Positions 28,793 through 37,646 are shown, numbered from the stretch's first letter. The stretch: DNA of 64,000 nucleotides from Candidatus Propionivibrio dominans (GCA_016709335.1 JADJNC010000004.1:253634-317633); one strand, 5' to 3'. Notes: generated from the letters alone by a model not told the origin. Numbers and translations are program-made.

Positions 28793-29176
28793 CTAATTCA
28801 CCGCCACCTTTTTAATAAATACAACGCCCGGCAGATTTTCAAAGTGAGCATCGCAGGTGAGCAATTCAGCGCCGAGTCCTTGAGCCGTCGCATACACCAC
28901 GGCATCAGCAGTGGCCAGTTTGTATTGACGATGCAGGTCGACGGCGAGTAGCGCAATGCGCGTGTCCAGTGGCGCTACAACGCATTTCAGGGTGTAAGCG
29001 ATCATCTGATCGGCCTGCGCTTCACCGCTTTCACGAATCAGCCATTTCGCCAATTCCAACTGCACGATAGTCGGGACAAGGCATTGGGTTCTTTCCGGAA
29101 TCTCCTGCGTCAGCCTTGCACGCAGCGGACTGCCCGTAAGCCACTCGATCCAGGCCGAAGTATCAACGACGCGCAT
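28793..29176 (-). CDS. vapC: PIN-domain toxin VapC
   Basis: A 127-residue PIN-domain ribonuclease, the toxin of a type II toxin-antitoxin pair. The acidic catalytic residues are present: VVDTSAWIEWL (Asp), QLELAKW (Glu), LATADAVVYATAQ (Asp) and LLTCDAHFENLPGV (Asp). Family members cut tRNA or rRNA when freed from VapB. The ATG overlaps the vapB stop by one base (TGATG), giving coupled translation. Confidence 0.92.
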   Translation of the reverse strand: MRVVDTSAWIEWLTGSPLRARLTQEIPERTQCLVPTIVQLELAKWLIRESGEAQADQMIAYTLKCVVAPLDTRIALLAVDLHRQYKLATADAVVYATAQGLGAELLTCDAHFENLPGVVFIKKVAVN

Positions 29177-29388
29177 CAGAACCGGTCTTCCCGGTCGCGA
29201 TAGTCTTCAGCCCGAGCACCGCTGACCATGCCGGCGAGTTGCTCCAGCTCGGGCAGCGGCATGAGGAGTACCCCCTTGCCTTTGGGAATGAAAACGAACT
29301 CCTGGCCGGCTTCCCAATGCAGTTCGTCGCGAATGATTTTAGGCACTGAAATCTGATACTTGCTGGATAGCGTCGCCGTAGATGCCAT
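29176..29388 (-). CDS. vapB: AbrB-type antitoxin VapB
   Basis: A 70-residue antitoxin with an N-terminal SpoVT/AbrB swapped-hairpin DNA-binding domain (TLSSKYQISVPKIIRDELHW, then EFVFIPKGKGVLLMPL). An acidic/basic C-terminal tail (ARAEDYRDREDRF) should wrap VapC. It is upstream of and coupled to vapC. The start codon sits inside the left arm of a palindrome that is probably its own operator. Confidence 0.9.
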   Translation of the reverse strand: MASTATLSSKYQISVPKIIRDELHWEAGQEFVFIPKGKGVLLMPLPELEQLAGMVSGARAEDYRDREDRF

Positions 29389-29430
29389 ACTCTTACCATT
29401 TCTTTATGGATAATGTAATGGTAAGAGTAT
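29387..29430. promoter_or_regulatory. Palindromic operator of vapBC
   Basis: A perfect 14-base inverted repeat, ATACTCTTACCATT at 29387-29400 and AATGGTAAGAGTAT at 29417-29430, with a 16-base AT-rich spacer. It overlaps the vapB start codon and covers the promoter-proximal region. VapB-type antitoxins usually bind such paired half-sites, so autoregulation by VapB or VapBC is the natural inference. Confidence 0.7.
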
Positions 29431-29470
29431 AGCGAGTCATCGGACTGAATGCTACGGCTGATTCGCCCCG

Positions 29471-29935
29471 TCACATATCCGGCGGCACGGTCGGCACCGC
29501 CTGCCAGCCCGCTTTGCAGGTCTGTACGTACGGGTAATACGCCTTGCTTGCTTTGCAGTAATACCAGCTTGCTTTGGCTACCGGGGGCGCAATCGGCTGC
29601 GCTTCAACATACGTCTGAGGTGCATACACCGGCGCCGCATAGAACGGTTCGACGTAGTATGGCGCATAGTATGGCGAGCCGTAATACGGGGAGGTGGCCA
29701 GGTAGGCGCTCTGAAAAGCGAGACTCGTCACTGCCGCCCCGAGCGCAACGCCACCCCAGCCCCAGCCGTACCCCCGGCATGATCCACGATAAGCACCGTA
29801 ATATCCACCACCATAAGCGCCATGAGCGCCGTAATAGCCGAAACCCCCGCGGCTGCCATGCCAGGCGTAGGCCGGCATGGACAACATGGCAACCAGGATC
29901 GCTGCAAGGACCCCAGGCCTGAGTAATTTTTTCAT
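29471..29935 (-). CDS. Small secreted Gly/Tyr-rich protein
   Basis: A 154-residue protein with a signal peptide (MKKLLRPGVLAAILVAMLSMPAYA has the Lys head, hydrophobic core and AYA site). The mature part has Gly/Tyr-rich repeats (YYGAHGAYGGGYYGAYRG), a short hydrophobic segment (GVALGAAVTSLAFQSAY) and Tyr/Pro-rich repeats. The conserved end is SWYYCKASKAYYPYVQTC...GWQAVP, seen in many proteobacterial envelope proteins of unknown role. The two Cys there may form a disulfide. Start set at ATG 29935. Confidence 0.7.
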   Translation of the reverse strand: MKKLLRPGVLAAILVAMLSMPAYAWHGSRGGFGYYGAHGAYGGGYYGAYRGSCRGYGWGWGGVALGAAVTSLAFQSAYLATSPYYGSPYYAPYYVEPFYAAPVYAPQTYVEAQPIAPPVAKASWYYCKASKAYYPYVQTCKAGWQAVPTVPPDM

Positions 29936-30099
29936 ACTGAACCCCTCTCGCCATCCGCTCAAGAGCCCTGCACTTACAGGGCGTCCATAGAGTCAGCATA
30001 GGCGCCCAGGTGCATGGGGGCAACCCAGATCAAACCAGGGATGATTGCCGCCAGCCCCGAGCGGTTAAAGGAGGAGGTACGAATGAAAAATTTTGCCGG

Positions 30100-30894
30100 T
30101 CAACCTGTGGATCGCGGCTTGCGCGGTGCGTTGGCGAACAGGCGGTCGTAGAGGGCATTGGGAAGCAAGCGCAGCAGTCTGGCGACGACGCCCATCTGCC
30201 AGGGAATGACGGTGTAGCTGGTGCCACGCTCGATGGCGCGCGCAAAGCGCCGCGCCGCTTCGTCAGCCGGCAGCAGGAAGGGCATGCGGTAGGGATTGAT
30301 CGCAGTCATCGGCGTTTCGATATAGCCGGGAGCAATGGTGACAACCTTGATGCCGGAACTCCGCAGTTCAAGACGCAGACTTTCAAGGTAGGTGATTGCC
30401 GCCGCTTTCGAGGCGCTGTAGGCTTCGGCGCCGGGCAGGCCGCGAATTCCGGCGACCGAGGCGATGCCGACCAGGCGTCCCGGTTTGCCGTCCTTTGAGG
30501 CTTGGCGCATGGCGGCGATGAAGGGCGAGAAGGTGGCGGCCATGCCGTAGACGTTGATTTCAAGGACACGTTTGATGACTTCGAGGTCTTCGGCGCACTC
30601 GGTCAGCGTGCCGACCGAAACGCCGGCGTTGGCGATCACGATGTCGGGTACGCCCAGGCGCGCAATGAAGTCTTCTGCCGCCGAACGCAGCGCGGCGGCG
30701 TCGGCGACATCGAGCGGATAGCAATGAACCTGAGTTGCGCCTGCGCTGGTCAGCGTTTCGGCCAGCGCTTGCAATTGCTTGCCACGCCGGGCGGCGAGGC
30801 CGAGGAAGGCGCCCTGTTGCGCATACTGCCGGGCCAGTGCGCTTCCGATACCTGACGAGGCGCCGGTGATGAAGACCTTCGGAGCAGACTGCAC
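30100..30894 (-). CDS. Short-chain dehydrogenase/reductase
   Basis: A 264-residue SDR. It has the NAD(P)-binding TGASSGIGSALA near the N-terminus, LDVAD, NAGVSVG, the catalytic Ser region GIASVAGIRG and YSASKAA. The C-terminal part is a hydrophobic and basic extension (VVARLLRLLPNALYDRLF) seen in membrane-associated SDRs of the YqjQ/KduD-like kind. Substrate unknown. It follows dsbA on the minus strand after 24 bases and may be co-transcribed with argS-SPOR-dsbA. Confidence 0.88.
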   Translation of the reverse strand: MQSAPKVFITGASSGIGSALARQYAQQGAFLGLAARRGKQLQALAETLTSAGATQVHCYPLDVADAAALRSAAEDFIARLGVPDIVIANAGVSVGTLTECAEDLEVIKRVLEINVYGMAATFSPFIAAMRQASKDGKPGRLVGIASVAGIRGLPGAEAYSASKAAAITYLESLRLELRSSGIKVVTIAPGYIETPMTAINPYRMPFLLPADEAARRFARAIERGTSYTVIPWQMGVVARLLRLLPNALYDRLFANAPRKPRSTG

Positions 30895-30918
30895 GGGTTG
30901 ATGGAGTGACTTGGCGTA

Positions 30919-31572
30919 TTACTTCTTGTTCAGGTTGCGTTCGGAACGTGCCTTGTCGATCACCTTGTCGGTCTGTGCCAGCAGGTCGGCATGTGTTTTT
31001 ATGTTTTGCGTGGTCACCAGATAGCGGCCATCGACTACCAGTGAAGGTACGCCGCGAATCTTCGACGCCTGAACCATCTGGTCGGCGCGTTTGGTCTTGC
31101 TGACCACGCCAAAGGAGTTGTAGGCATCGGAAAACTTCTTGGCATAGATGCCTTGCGCCGTGACCCATTCGAGAATGCTCTTGTCGTCGATCAGCTTCAG
31201 CCCCTTTTCGGGGATGGCGTGGAAGATGCTGCTATCGAGCTTTTGCAGTTCGCCGATGGCTTCAAGTGCATAGTAGAGCTTGGCCAGATTTTGATAGTAG
31301 GGGTTGCCAAAGCCGACCGGTACGCGCTTGAATGAGACGTCAGCCGGTAGCCGGGCGGCCCATTTGCTGATCGGCGTATGCAGGTCGCTACAGTGCGGGC
31401 AGCCGTAGGAGAAAAACTCGATCACTTCGATACTGGCCGGATTGTCGCTACCCAGCGCCGGCTCGATGACGATGTAGTCTTTCCCGGCAGCAAGCTGAGC
31501 GTGCACCGGCAAGGCGAGTGGGAACAGGGCGAAAGCAAAGGCCATCAACCATCCGCGTATGTAGGTTTTCAT
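30919..31572 (-). CDS. dsbA: Thiol:disulfide interchange protein DsbA
   Basis: A 217-residue periplasmic oxidase that puts disulfides into exported proteins. It has a signal peptide ending PVHAQ, the active site FFSYGCPHCSDLH and the cis-Pro loop KIRGVPSLVVDGRYL. CPHC is the standard DsbA active site. It lies 10 bases downstream of the SPOR-domain gene, an arrangement common in Rhodocyclales (argS-SPOR-dsbA). Confidence 0.95.
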   Translation of the reverse strand: MKTYIRGWLMAFAFALFPLALPVHAQLAAGKDYIVIEPALGSDNPASIEVIEFFSYGCPHCSDLHTPISKWAARLPADVSFKRVPVGFGNPYYQNLAKLYYALEAIGELQKLDSSIFHAIPEKGLKLIDDKSILEWVTAQGIYAKKFSDAYNSFGVVSKTKRADQMVQASKIRGVPSLVVDGRYLVTTQNIKTHADLLAQTDKVIDKARSERNLNKK

Positions 31573-31582
31573 CGTTGTCTCC

Positions 31583-32228
31583 TTAATCCTTTTTGACTAC
31601 GTTGGCTTCTATACCCTGCTTGGCAAGGTCGGAACGCATGCTGCTCACTTCATCCATCTTGTTGAACGGCCCCAGGCGAACGCGATACCACACCTTGTCC
31701 TGCAGCATGACCTGCTGGATCGAGGCTTCTGCTCCCATCAACGCAAGCCTGGCCTTTTGGTTGTCAGCGTCGCCGGCACTCTGGAAAGAACCGGTCTGCA
31801 AATAGATCGGTTCCTTGAGCGTATTTTCCTTTTCGTTCTTGCCTTTGGCCGCATCGGCCTGCTTTGCATCAGCCGGTTTCGGATCGGGGATGGCCTCGGC
31901 GTTGCCGGGCAGAATCTTGTAAAAATCAAAGCGTGGCTTGTCGCCATTCTGCGGGATCGGATCGCCCGGTTTGCCCGGCAGTACCATTGGTTGCGCAGCG
32001 ACACTGGCGCCCTGGCGGCTGTGTAGCGGACTGGGCGGGTACAGGCACCGGCGAGGGCTGACTTTTGTTGTTGAAGGGCATGGGCGTTTTGTAGATATAC
32101 CAGACAACCCCGGCTGCCGCGAGCACACCGAGAACCAGGCCGATGAAAAGGCCGAGCAGCGTACCGCCCCAAGCTTTATTTCTGGACGCGGCCTTGCTGC
32201 TCTTGCGGGGTTTCATATCACGACTCAT
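31583..32228 (-). CDS. SPOR-domain (FtsN-like) membrane protein, frameshifted near 32010
   Basis: Two overlapping frames make one bitopic protein. The first has a basic cytoplasmic head (RDMKPRKSSKAASRNKAWGG), one membrane segment (LLGLFIGLVLGVLAAAGVVW) and YIYKTPMPFNNKSQPSP, as in FtsN-type proteins. The second has a Lys/Ala/Glu-rich linker and a C-terminal SPOR domain (PIYLQTGSFQSAGDADNQKA to VRLGPFNKMDEVSSMRSDLAKQGIEA). One extra base in a GGG run near 32010 separates them; repair gives about 214 residues. It probably binds septal peptidoglycan. Placed between argS and dsbA. Confidence 0.85.
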
Positions 32229-32250
32229 GGACGTCTCTCTGATTCAATGT

Positions 32251-34032
32251 TTACATCGATTGCGGGCAACTGACGCCGAGAATGGCCAGTCCATTGCGGA
32301 TGACCTGGCGCACGGCGACTGACAGCGCGATTCGCGCATTCTTCAGCAGCACATCGTCGACCAGCATGCGCTCCGCATTATAGTAGCTGTGGAATTCTGC
32401 GGCCAGATCCTTGAGGTAGAAGGCGATCAGGTGCGGTGCCAGTTCATTGGCCGCGGATTCGATGACCTCGGGAAACTCGCCGAGCTTGGCGGCAAGCGCC
32501 AGTTCGTGCGGGTTGTTCAGCACTGCGCACTCGGTGTTGGCGAGCGCGGCCTCGTCGTCAGGATGGGTGCTCCACTGCGCCAGCAGGGAGCAGACGCGGG
32601 CATGCGCGTACTGGATGTAATAGACCGGGTTTTCGTTGCTCTGGCTGGTGGCCAGGTCGAGGTCGAAGTCGAGATGCTGGTCCGACTTGCGCAGCACATA
32701 GAAAAAGCGGCAGGCATCGTTGCCGACCTCCTCGCGCAGCGTGCGCAACGTGACGAACTCGCCGGAGCGGGTCGACATCGAGGCCTTCTGGCCATTGCGG
32801 TAGAGCACGGCAAACTGCACCAGTGCCACGTCAAGGACGTCGGCGTCGAGACCCAGCGCCGTCAGCGCGCCCTTGACACGGGGAATGTAGCCGTGATGAT
32901 CGGCACCCCAGATGTTGATGATGCGCTCGAAGCCGCGATCATACTTGTTCAGGTGGTAGGCGATGTCGGAGGCGAAGTAGGTGTACAGGCCGTTGTCGCG
33001 CTGCACGACACGATCCTTCTCGTCGCCGAAAGCGGACGACTTGAACCACCTGGCGCCATCCTGATCGTAGAGGTGGCCGGCCTTGTCAAGTTGTTCGACA
33101 CAGCGCGCAACGAGGCCGGTATCGAACAGCGATTTTTCAGAAAACCACACGTCGAAGTGCACGCCGAACTCTTCGAGGTCACTGCGACAATCTTCGAGTT
33201 GCTCGGTCAGCACATGGTTGTGCACGTAGTTCCAGTCTTCGCCGAGCAAGGCCTTGGCGTTGGCGATCAAGGCATCAAGGTGAGCTTCGCGCTGCGCCCT
33301 GGCCTCATCGTCGGTACGCTCGGTGTCCGGCAGTCCGGGTGTTCCTTGCAGCACGGTGGCGGCAGGGCGAACGTACTTGCCATCGTGCGCGATCTTCATC
33401 TGCTCGGCCATGTCGCGCACGTAATCGCCCTGATAGGCATTCGGCGGGAATGGAATGCGTGCACTCGCTTCGGTGTAGAGCTCCAGATAACGGAGCCAGG
33501 CCGAGAGCGCCAGAATGTCCATCTGCCGGCCGGCATCATTCACATAATATTCGCGGGTCACATCCCAGCCGGCAAAGGCCAGCAGGTTCGAGAGGCTGGC
33601 GCCGTAGGCCGCGCCACGGCCATGACCGACGTGCAGCGGGCCGGTCGGGTTGGCCGATACGAATTCGATCTGCAACTTCTTCTTGCCGCCCAGCGTCGAG
33701 CGGCCAAAAGCCCCGCCCTGCACAAGAATGCGGCGAATCACTTCCAGCTTGGCCGAAGGCCGCAGGTGAAAGTTGATGAAGCCGGCACCGGCAATCTCGG
33801 TCTTGCCCACGCAAGGCGATTTAGGAATCTCGGAGAGCAGCAGTTGCGCCAGCTCGCGCGGATTGCGCTTCATCGGGCGCGCCAGTTGCATCGCCAGATT
33901 GCAGGAAAAATCACCGTGCGCAGCCTGCTTCGGGCGTTCCAGAACGATGTCGGTGTCAGCCTGATCGGGCACCACGCTAATTAGCGCAGCGCGCATCAGG
34001 TCAGTGAGATGAGTCTTGATATCGTCAGTCAT
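32251..34032 (-). CDS. argS: Arginyl-tRNA synthetase
   Basis: A class I synthetase of 593 residues. It has the N-terminal additional domain, the HIGH-type motif in FVSANPTGPLHVGHGRGAAYG, the FxGWDVTREYYVNDAGRQ region, IWGADHHGYIPRVKGA, a KMSKS-like loop GQKASMSTRSG and the C-terminal anticodon domain ending NGLAILGVSCPQSM. The start is ATG 34032 (MTDDIKTHLTDLMRAAL); the frame runs further upstream but is not conserved. Confidence 0.97.
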   Translation of the reverse strand: MTDDIKTHLTDLMRAALISVVPDQADTDIVLERPKQAAHGDFSCNLAMQLARPMKRNPRELAQLLLSEIPKSPCVGKTEIAGAGFINFHLRPSAKLEVIRRILVQGGAFGRSTLGGKKKLQIEFVSANPTGPLHVGHGRGAAYGASLSNLLAFAGWDVTREYYVNDAGRQMDILALSAWLRYLELYTEASARIPFPPNAYQGDYVRDMAEQMKIAHDGKYVRPAATVLQGTPGLPDTERTDDEARAQREAHLDALIANAKALLGEDWNYVHNHVLTEQLEDCRSDLEEFGVHFDVWFSEKSLFDTGLVARCVEQLDKAGHLYDQDGARWFKSSAFGDEKDRVVQRDNGLYTYFASDIAYHLNKYDRGFERIINIWGADHHGYIPRVKGALTALGLDADVLDVALVQFAVLYRNGQKASMSTRSGEFVTLRTLREEVGNDACRFFYVLRKSDQHLDFDLDLATSQSNENPVYYIQYAHARVCSLLAQWSTHPDDEAALANTECAVLNNPHELALAAKLGEFPEVIESAANELAPHLIAFYLKDLAAEFHSYYNAERMLVDDVLLKNARIALSVAVRQVIRNGLAILGVSCPQSM

Positions 34033-34373
34033 CGTGGTGCTTGGTCTTGAAGGCAAGGGACTGATTATACGATGCCCGGCGCAATAACAAGCGCTCAGCG
34101 GCGGTGAAGAAATGCTTAAACTTTCGCGCCGAGGTCGGCGATGGACATCCGGCATGCAGGAAAAACCTTCGCGGTGTGCAGCCAGCGATAAACATCTCCC
34201 AAGCCGTCATTCCGGCGAAAGCCGGAATCCAGTACCTTCCTCCGATATCCAAAATACAATCAGATAAACGAACTGGACCCCGGCTTCTGCCCCGAAGGAA
34301 ACACTCTTGGGGTGCGCCGAGGTGACGAGCGAATGAATCAACAATAATGAAACAGACTCTCAGTACCCGATAA
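34033..34373. other. Spacer with a REP-like hairpin between argS and the XPB-like gene
   Basis: The 341 bases hold no convincing gene. They contain the palindromic repeat at 34206-34231 listed separately. Both flanking genes are on the minus strand, so this region contains the argS promoter and the end of the upstream transcript. Confidence 0.5.
34206..34231. repeat. Dispersed palindromic repeat (CATTCCGGCGAAAGCCGGAAT type)
   Basis: The unit reads GTCATTCCGGCGAAAGCCGG followed by AATCCA. The arms ATTCCGGC and GCCGGAAT flank a short GAAA loop, so it folds as a tight hairpin. A second, two-part copy occurs at 42389-42455. Repeats of this type are scattered in intergenic regions of many betaproteobacteria (the dRS3-like class). 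Confidence 0.75.
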
Positions 34374-36149
34374 TCACGACACCAGGCCAAAGCCGAGCAG
34401 GCGAACCCGCTCGCGAAACTTGTCCACATTATCAAGACGAACAACCAGCGCTTTTGCCCCGGCGCGCAAGCACAGCGCTCCCGTCTCCTTGTGCGCGGCA
34501 ATGGCCTCGGCGGTTTCGCTGTCGCGGCACTCGATCAGCACGGCGCTACCAACCATCCTGAGCGCCTTGCCGTTACGCTCGCACTGCCGGATAAACGTCT
34601 CGACCGTCGGCGGCAGCGGCATGTCGTCGCGGCTTTCCAGAAAGCCCTGCAACTCGGCGATGGCATAGCCCTTCTCGATGGCCGACAGCGCTTTCTCGCG
34701 ATCCAGCCGCCAGCTCCCGGCCTGCACCGGCACCGCCCAGTTTTCGAGCAACAGCGTCTCTTCGGCAGCAAGTTCGCCGCGCACCACATTGACCAGCAGG
34801 CTGGGCAATACCGAGAGCACCACCGTGCTGGCGATGGCCACCGGCCGGTAGTCACTGGCGAGGCCGAGCACGTAAGCCCCGAGCGGCGTCAGGCGGAAGT
34901 TGCTGAGTCCGTCATAGCGGCTTAGAAAGGCCAGATCGTCGGAGCCCCACAGATCGTGATAATCGGCACGGGCTCGCTCCGGAGCAATGTAAGCCACATC
35001 GACGATGCCGAGCGTTGCCGCATATTCGAAGAGCAGGGCCAGAATGTAACGGTCCTGCAGAATGTTCCAGCCGCCCGAACCTTCGTAGCCGAGACTTCCG
35101 TACTGGCGTTCGCCCAGATAGAGCTTCCAGGCGTTCTGCGTTACCGCAAAATCCAGACCGGTCGCGCGCATGAAGCGCGAGAAATCGTCAAAGGCGATCC
35201 AGCGACCGACCGGGCATTCATGCAAGGCTTCTTCAATTGCCGCCCGGCGCGGCGCAACAGCCGTCATCACCCGCCCCTTGGCGTTCTGCCCCTTGATCGC
35301 CTCGACGCGACTGAATTCATCGAACAGGGTGGTTTTCATCCACTTGCGCCAAAGCCCGCGCACTACGTCGGCCGGTGGCGCACTCAGGGCCTTGACGCCG
35401 GCCGGGCTGAGCGCCAGGCGACCTCCGGCACGCAGTGCCAGCCCCCCGGCCTGCAACAGCAGCGGCCAGGCAAAGGCCTTGATCGGGCCGATTTCCTGAT
35501 CCCATTTGTTTTTCTTCTCGAACCACGAGTAGTAGTCGCCACCCGCCAGCTTTTCGCTGAGAACACGCAAGGCCGCCGTCCCCGGCAACGCAGTTTTCTC
35601 GCTCACCTGAATGCGCGCCTGCTCGATCGTGCGCAACATTACCACCACCTCCTGCAAGGCTTCGCGCTCGGTCAGGCGCAGCACCCGGCCTGCATCGTCT
35701 GCCAGCGTCTCCTTGCTCTCCAGTTCCAGCGGGGCGGGTGGCGGCACGAAGGCTTGCAGACGTGCCCGCAGTTCGGCCGGGACGAAGTAGCTGCGATCTT
35801 CGTGATCGTAGTGGATGAACAGGCGTAGCGCCGAGCATTTGCTGCCGGAGTATCCGTAGGATTTGGCACCGGCGACTCTGAACGAGGGCACGCACTGGTA
35901 CTTGGCGCGAAAGCGTTGCTCCGAGTACTCTCCGAGCGGGTCATCCACCGCTTCGGCGACCGCCGCTTGCTGCGTCTCGTCAAGGCCGGACCAGATCGCC
36001 TTCAGGCCGGAGCCGAGCAGGGTGGCAACGAGGCGTTCGATCAGTTCGTCCTTGCGCCCGAGCTTATCGACATCCGGCAGGTAGCTCAGCAGATCCTTCA
36101 AATCCGGCACGTTGAGGCGGGCCAGCGAGTCTTTCAACGAAATATGCAT
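34374..36149 (-). CDS. XPB/Ssl2-like helicase-C-3 domain protein
   Basis: A 591-residue protein without helicase ATP-binding motifs. The N-terminus (LNVPDLKDLLSYLPDVDKLGRKDELIERLVATLL) resembles a SAP-type DNA-binding helix pair. The middle is helical with winged-helix-like parts (LSPAGVKALSAPPADVVRGLWRKW, SNFRLTPLGAYVLGL). The C-terminal region (IAELQGFLESRDDMPLPPTV, FIRQCERNGKALRMVGSAVLIECRD, LDNVDKFRERVRLLGF) fits the XPB/Ssl2-like Helicase_C_3 domain, a DNA-contact module. Function unknown; some relatives lie near DNA-repair or defence genes. It is divergent from the UPF0158/winged-helix pair. Confidence 0.65.
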   Translation of the reverse strand: MHISLKDSLARLNVPDLKDLLSYLPDVDKLGRKDELIERLVATLLGSGLKAIWSGLDETQQAAVAEAVDDPLGEYSEQRFRAKYQCVPSFRVAGAKSYGYSGSKCSALRLFIHYDHEDRSYFVPAELRARLQAFVPPPAPLELESKETLADDAGRVLRLTEREALQEVVVMLRTIEQARIQVSEKTALPGTAALRVLSEKLAGGDYYSWFEKKNKWDQEIGPIKAFAWPLLLQAGGLALRAGGRLALSPAGVKALSAPPADVVRGLWRKWMKTTLFDEFSRVEAIKGQNAKGRVMTAVAPRRAAIEEALHECPVGRWIAFDDFSRFMRATGLDFAVTQNAWKLYLGERQYGSLGYEGSGGWNILQDRYILALLFEYAATLGIVDVAYIAPERARADYHDLWGSDDLAFLSRYDGLSNFRLTPLGAYVLGLASDYRPVAIASTVVLSVLPSLLVNVVRGELAAEETLLLENWAVPVQAGSWRLDREKALSAIEKGYAIAELQGFLESRDDMPLPPTVETFIRQCERNGKALRMVGSAVLIECRDSETAEAIAAHKETGALCLRAGAKALVVRLDNVDKFRERVRLLGFGLVS

Positions 36150-36288
36150 GATCGGTCTCTCGAGAAATCAAGCCATGTACCGCAACAGAATGCTACCCGC
36201 TTGCAGCGCCTTTCAGTACCTATTATCTTGTCACCTGCGCAGCCCGCTGGCTACTGTCCCTAAAATTTTCCATGAGATCGTACCCGAA

Positions 36289-36777
36289 ATGAAACCCGCC
36301 GATCCGCCTGCACGTGTCAGGTTTTCTGAATTGCTCGACGCTTTTTACTTCGTCAGTGTGGATATCTCCTACTTGCATGAGGCCTACATCAATCCTGCAA
36401 CAGGAAAAATCTTCTACGTGTCGCCCGAAATAGAGGATGAAAGCGAGACCCCCGACGACTTCGAAACCTCGGATCGGTACATCGCCGTTCCCCACAAGAA
36501 CGACTTAAACCTTGGCCGCGATCTGGTGTTTTCCTTCGTTGATGACGAACTGCCCGAGCACTTCGAAACCGTGGCCGGGTTCTTCCGTCGCAAGGGCGCA
36601 TATCGCCGGTTCAAGGACTTCCTCTATCGACGCGATCTGCTCGACAAGTGGCATGCCTTCGAATCCCGTGCAACCGAAAACGAATTGCGCGCCTGGGCCA
36701 AGGCACAGGGGATTGAATTCACCGATGAACGACCACAGGCCGGTCAAGAAGGCACGCCGGACGCACACCGCCCATGA
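36289..36777 (+). CDS. UPF0158 family protein
   Basis: A 162-residue acidic protein with the UPF0158 pattern: FSELLDAFYFVSVDISYLHEAYINPATGKIFYV, then an acidic stretch with PEIEDESETPDDFE, then RYIAVPHKNDLNLGRDLVFSFVDDELP and a helical C-terminus with FFRRKGAYRRFKDFLYRRDLLDKWHAFE. The family function is not known. ATG 36289 is chosen over the in-frame start at 36112, which runs into the divergent promoter region. It overlaps the next gene by four bases. Confidence 0.75.
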   Translation: MKPADPPARVRFSELLDAFYFVSVDISYLHEAYINPATGKIFYVSPEIEDESETPDDFETSDRYIAVPHKNDLNLGRDLVFSFVDDELPEHFETVAGFFRRKGAYRRFKDFLYRRDLLDKWHAFESRATENELRAWAKAQGIEFTDERPQAGQEGTPDAHRP

Positions 36778-37016
36778 ACTACACGGAAAAGCAGGGGCAA
36801 TACCTGGCTTTCATTTACCACTACTCACTGCTCAACCGCTGTGCCCCGGCTGAATTTGACATTCAGAAGTATTTCCGGGTATCGGCGCCGACGGTGCACC
36901 AGATGATCGTGACGCTAGATCGCAAAGGCTTCATTTCGCGAACGCCTGGCCAGGGGCGCTCGATCGTACTGAAACTGACAAAAGATCAGTTGCCTGAACT
37001 GAAGGCTGTGGGTTGA
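36774..37016 (+). CDS. Small winged-helix DNA-binding protein (LexA-N/MarR-like)
   Basis: An 80-residue protein that is almost entirely one winged helix-turn-helix: MNYTEKQGQYLAFIYHYSLL, FDIQKYFRVSAPTVHQMIVTLDRKGFISRTPGQGRSIVLKL. The SAPTVHQMIVTLDRKGFI segment is the recognition helix and wing of the LexA N-terminal type. No protease domain is present. The four-base ATGA overlap with the UPF0158 gene suggests the two act together, perhaps as regulator and cofactor. Confidence 0.78.
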   Translation: MNYTEKQGQYLAFIYHYSLLNRCAPAEFDIQKYFRVSAPTVHQMIVTLDRKGFISRTPGQGRSIVLKLTKDQLPELKAVG

Positions 37017-37101
37017 ACCGAGATTCCGCTTTGCCCCATGCGGTGAGCTTTGGCGCTGCCCTGGTCACCAACAACGAGGACGATTCAAGAGTTACCGTGG
37101 T

Positions 37102-37334
37102 CTAGCAGCCTGTCGGACTTTCCGTAAAGTTACTTCCGATGTAAAAACAGCTAGTTACAAGGAGTGCATGATCCGTAGAGCTGGAAAACAATGCAATTTG
37201 TATATTTTCGCGTGATATACGCCCAAAAAACCAGATCAACCCATATGCAATGTCCGAAAATTTTACAAAATAATCATTAAATCAATACGTTGCTTTTGGC
37301 ATATTTGGACTTCTTAAGTCCGACAGGCTGCTAG
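37102..37334. mobile_element. MITE-like element with 19-base terminal inverted repeats
   Basis: CTAGCAGCCTGTCGGACTT at 37102-37120 and its exact reverse complement at 37316-37334 bound a 233-base AT-rich segment with no open frame. If CTAG is the duplicated target, the true ends are GCAGCCTGTCGGACTT. The ends resemble terminal repeats of IS1182-like transposons as I remember them. The interior is much more AT-rich than the chromosome around it. No transposase is present, so it would need one in trans. Confidence 0.75.
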
Positions 37335-37430
37335 GGGTTGAGAACGAGTTATCCTGAGAGGCGCTGCACTATCCCGAAGTCTAGCTTTGACTCGCAGTAC
37401 ATGAACGTAAAGCCATTGAGGAATAAGATT

Positions 37431-37646
37431 ATGAAAATGTTACTCGCCTTGGTATTGGGATTGACGATTGCCGGCTGCAGCAGCAATCTAAAGAAGGAGT
37501 GCGAAGAGTGTTACGGGCACGCTGACTGCGGGGGAGCGCTTAACTGCCGCTCACGACCCATGACTGACGGATCTGTAAGAAATGTATGTGTTGATACATC
37601 CCAGACGATAACCTGCCCGGTTGCACAGCCGGCGGCTACCAAATAA
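37431..37646 (+). CDS. Small cysteine-rich lipoprotein
   Basis: A 71-residue protein. The signal peptide MKMLLALVLGLTIAGCSSN has a lipobox with Cys 16. The mature part has six more Cys (KKECEECYGHADCGGALNCRS, VCVDT, ITCPVAQP), suggesting disulfides. GAGG precedes ATG 37431 at good spacing, which favours it over in-frame starts upstream. It follows the MITE-like element. Function unknown. Confidence 0.65.
   Translation: MKMLLALVLGLTIAGCSSNLKKECEECYGHADCGGALNCRSRPMTDGSVRNVCVDTSQTITCPVAQPAATK

Noticed and set aside
32389..33984. 531-codon plus-strand open frame
   Set aside because: Antisense to argS, whose HIGH and KMSKS-like motifs are intact.
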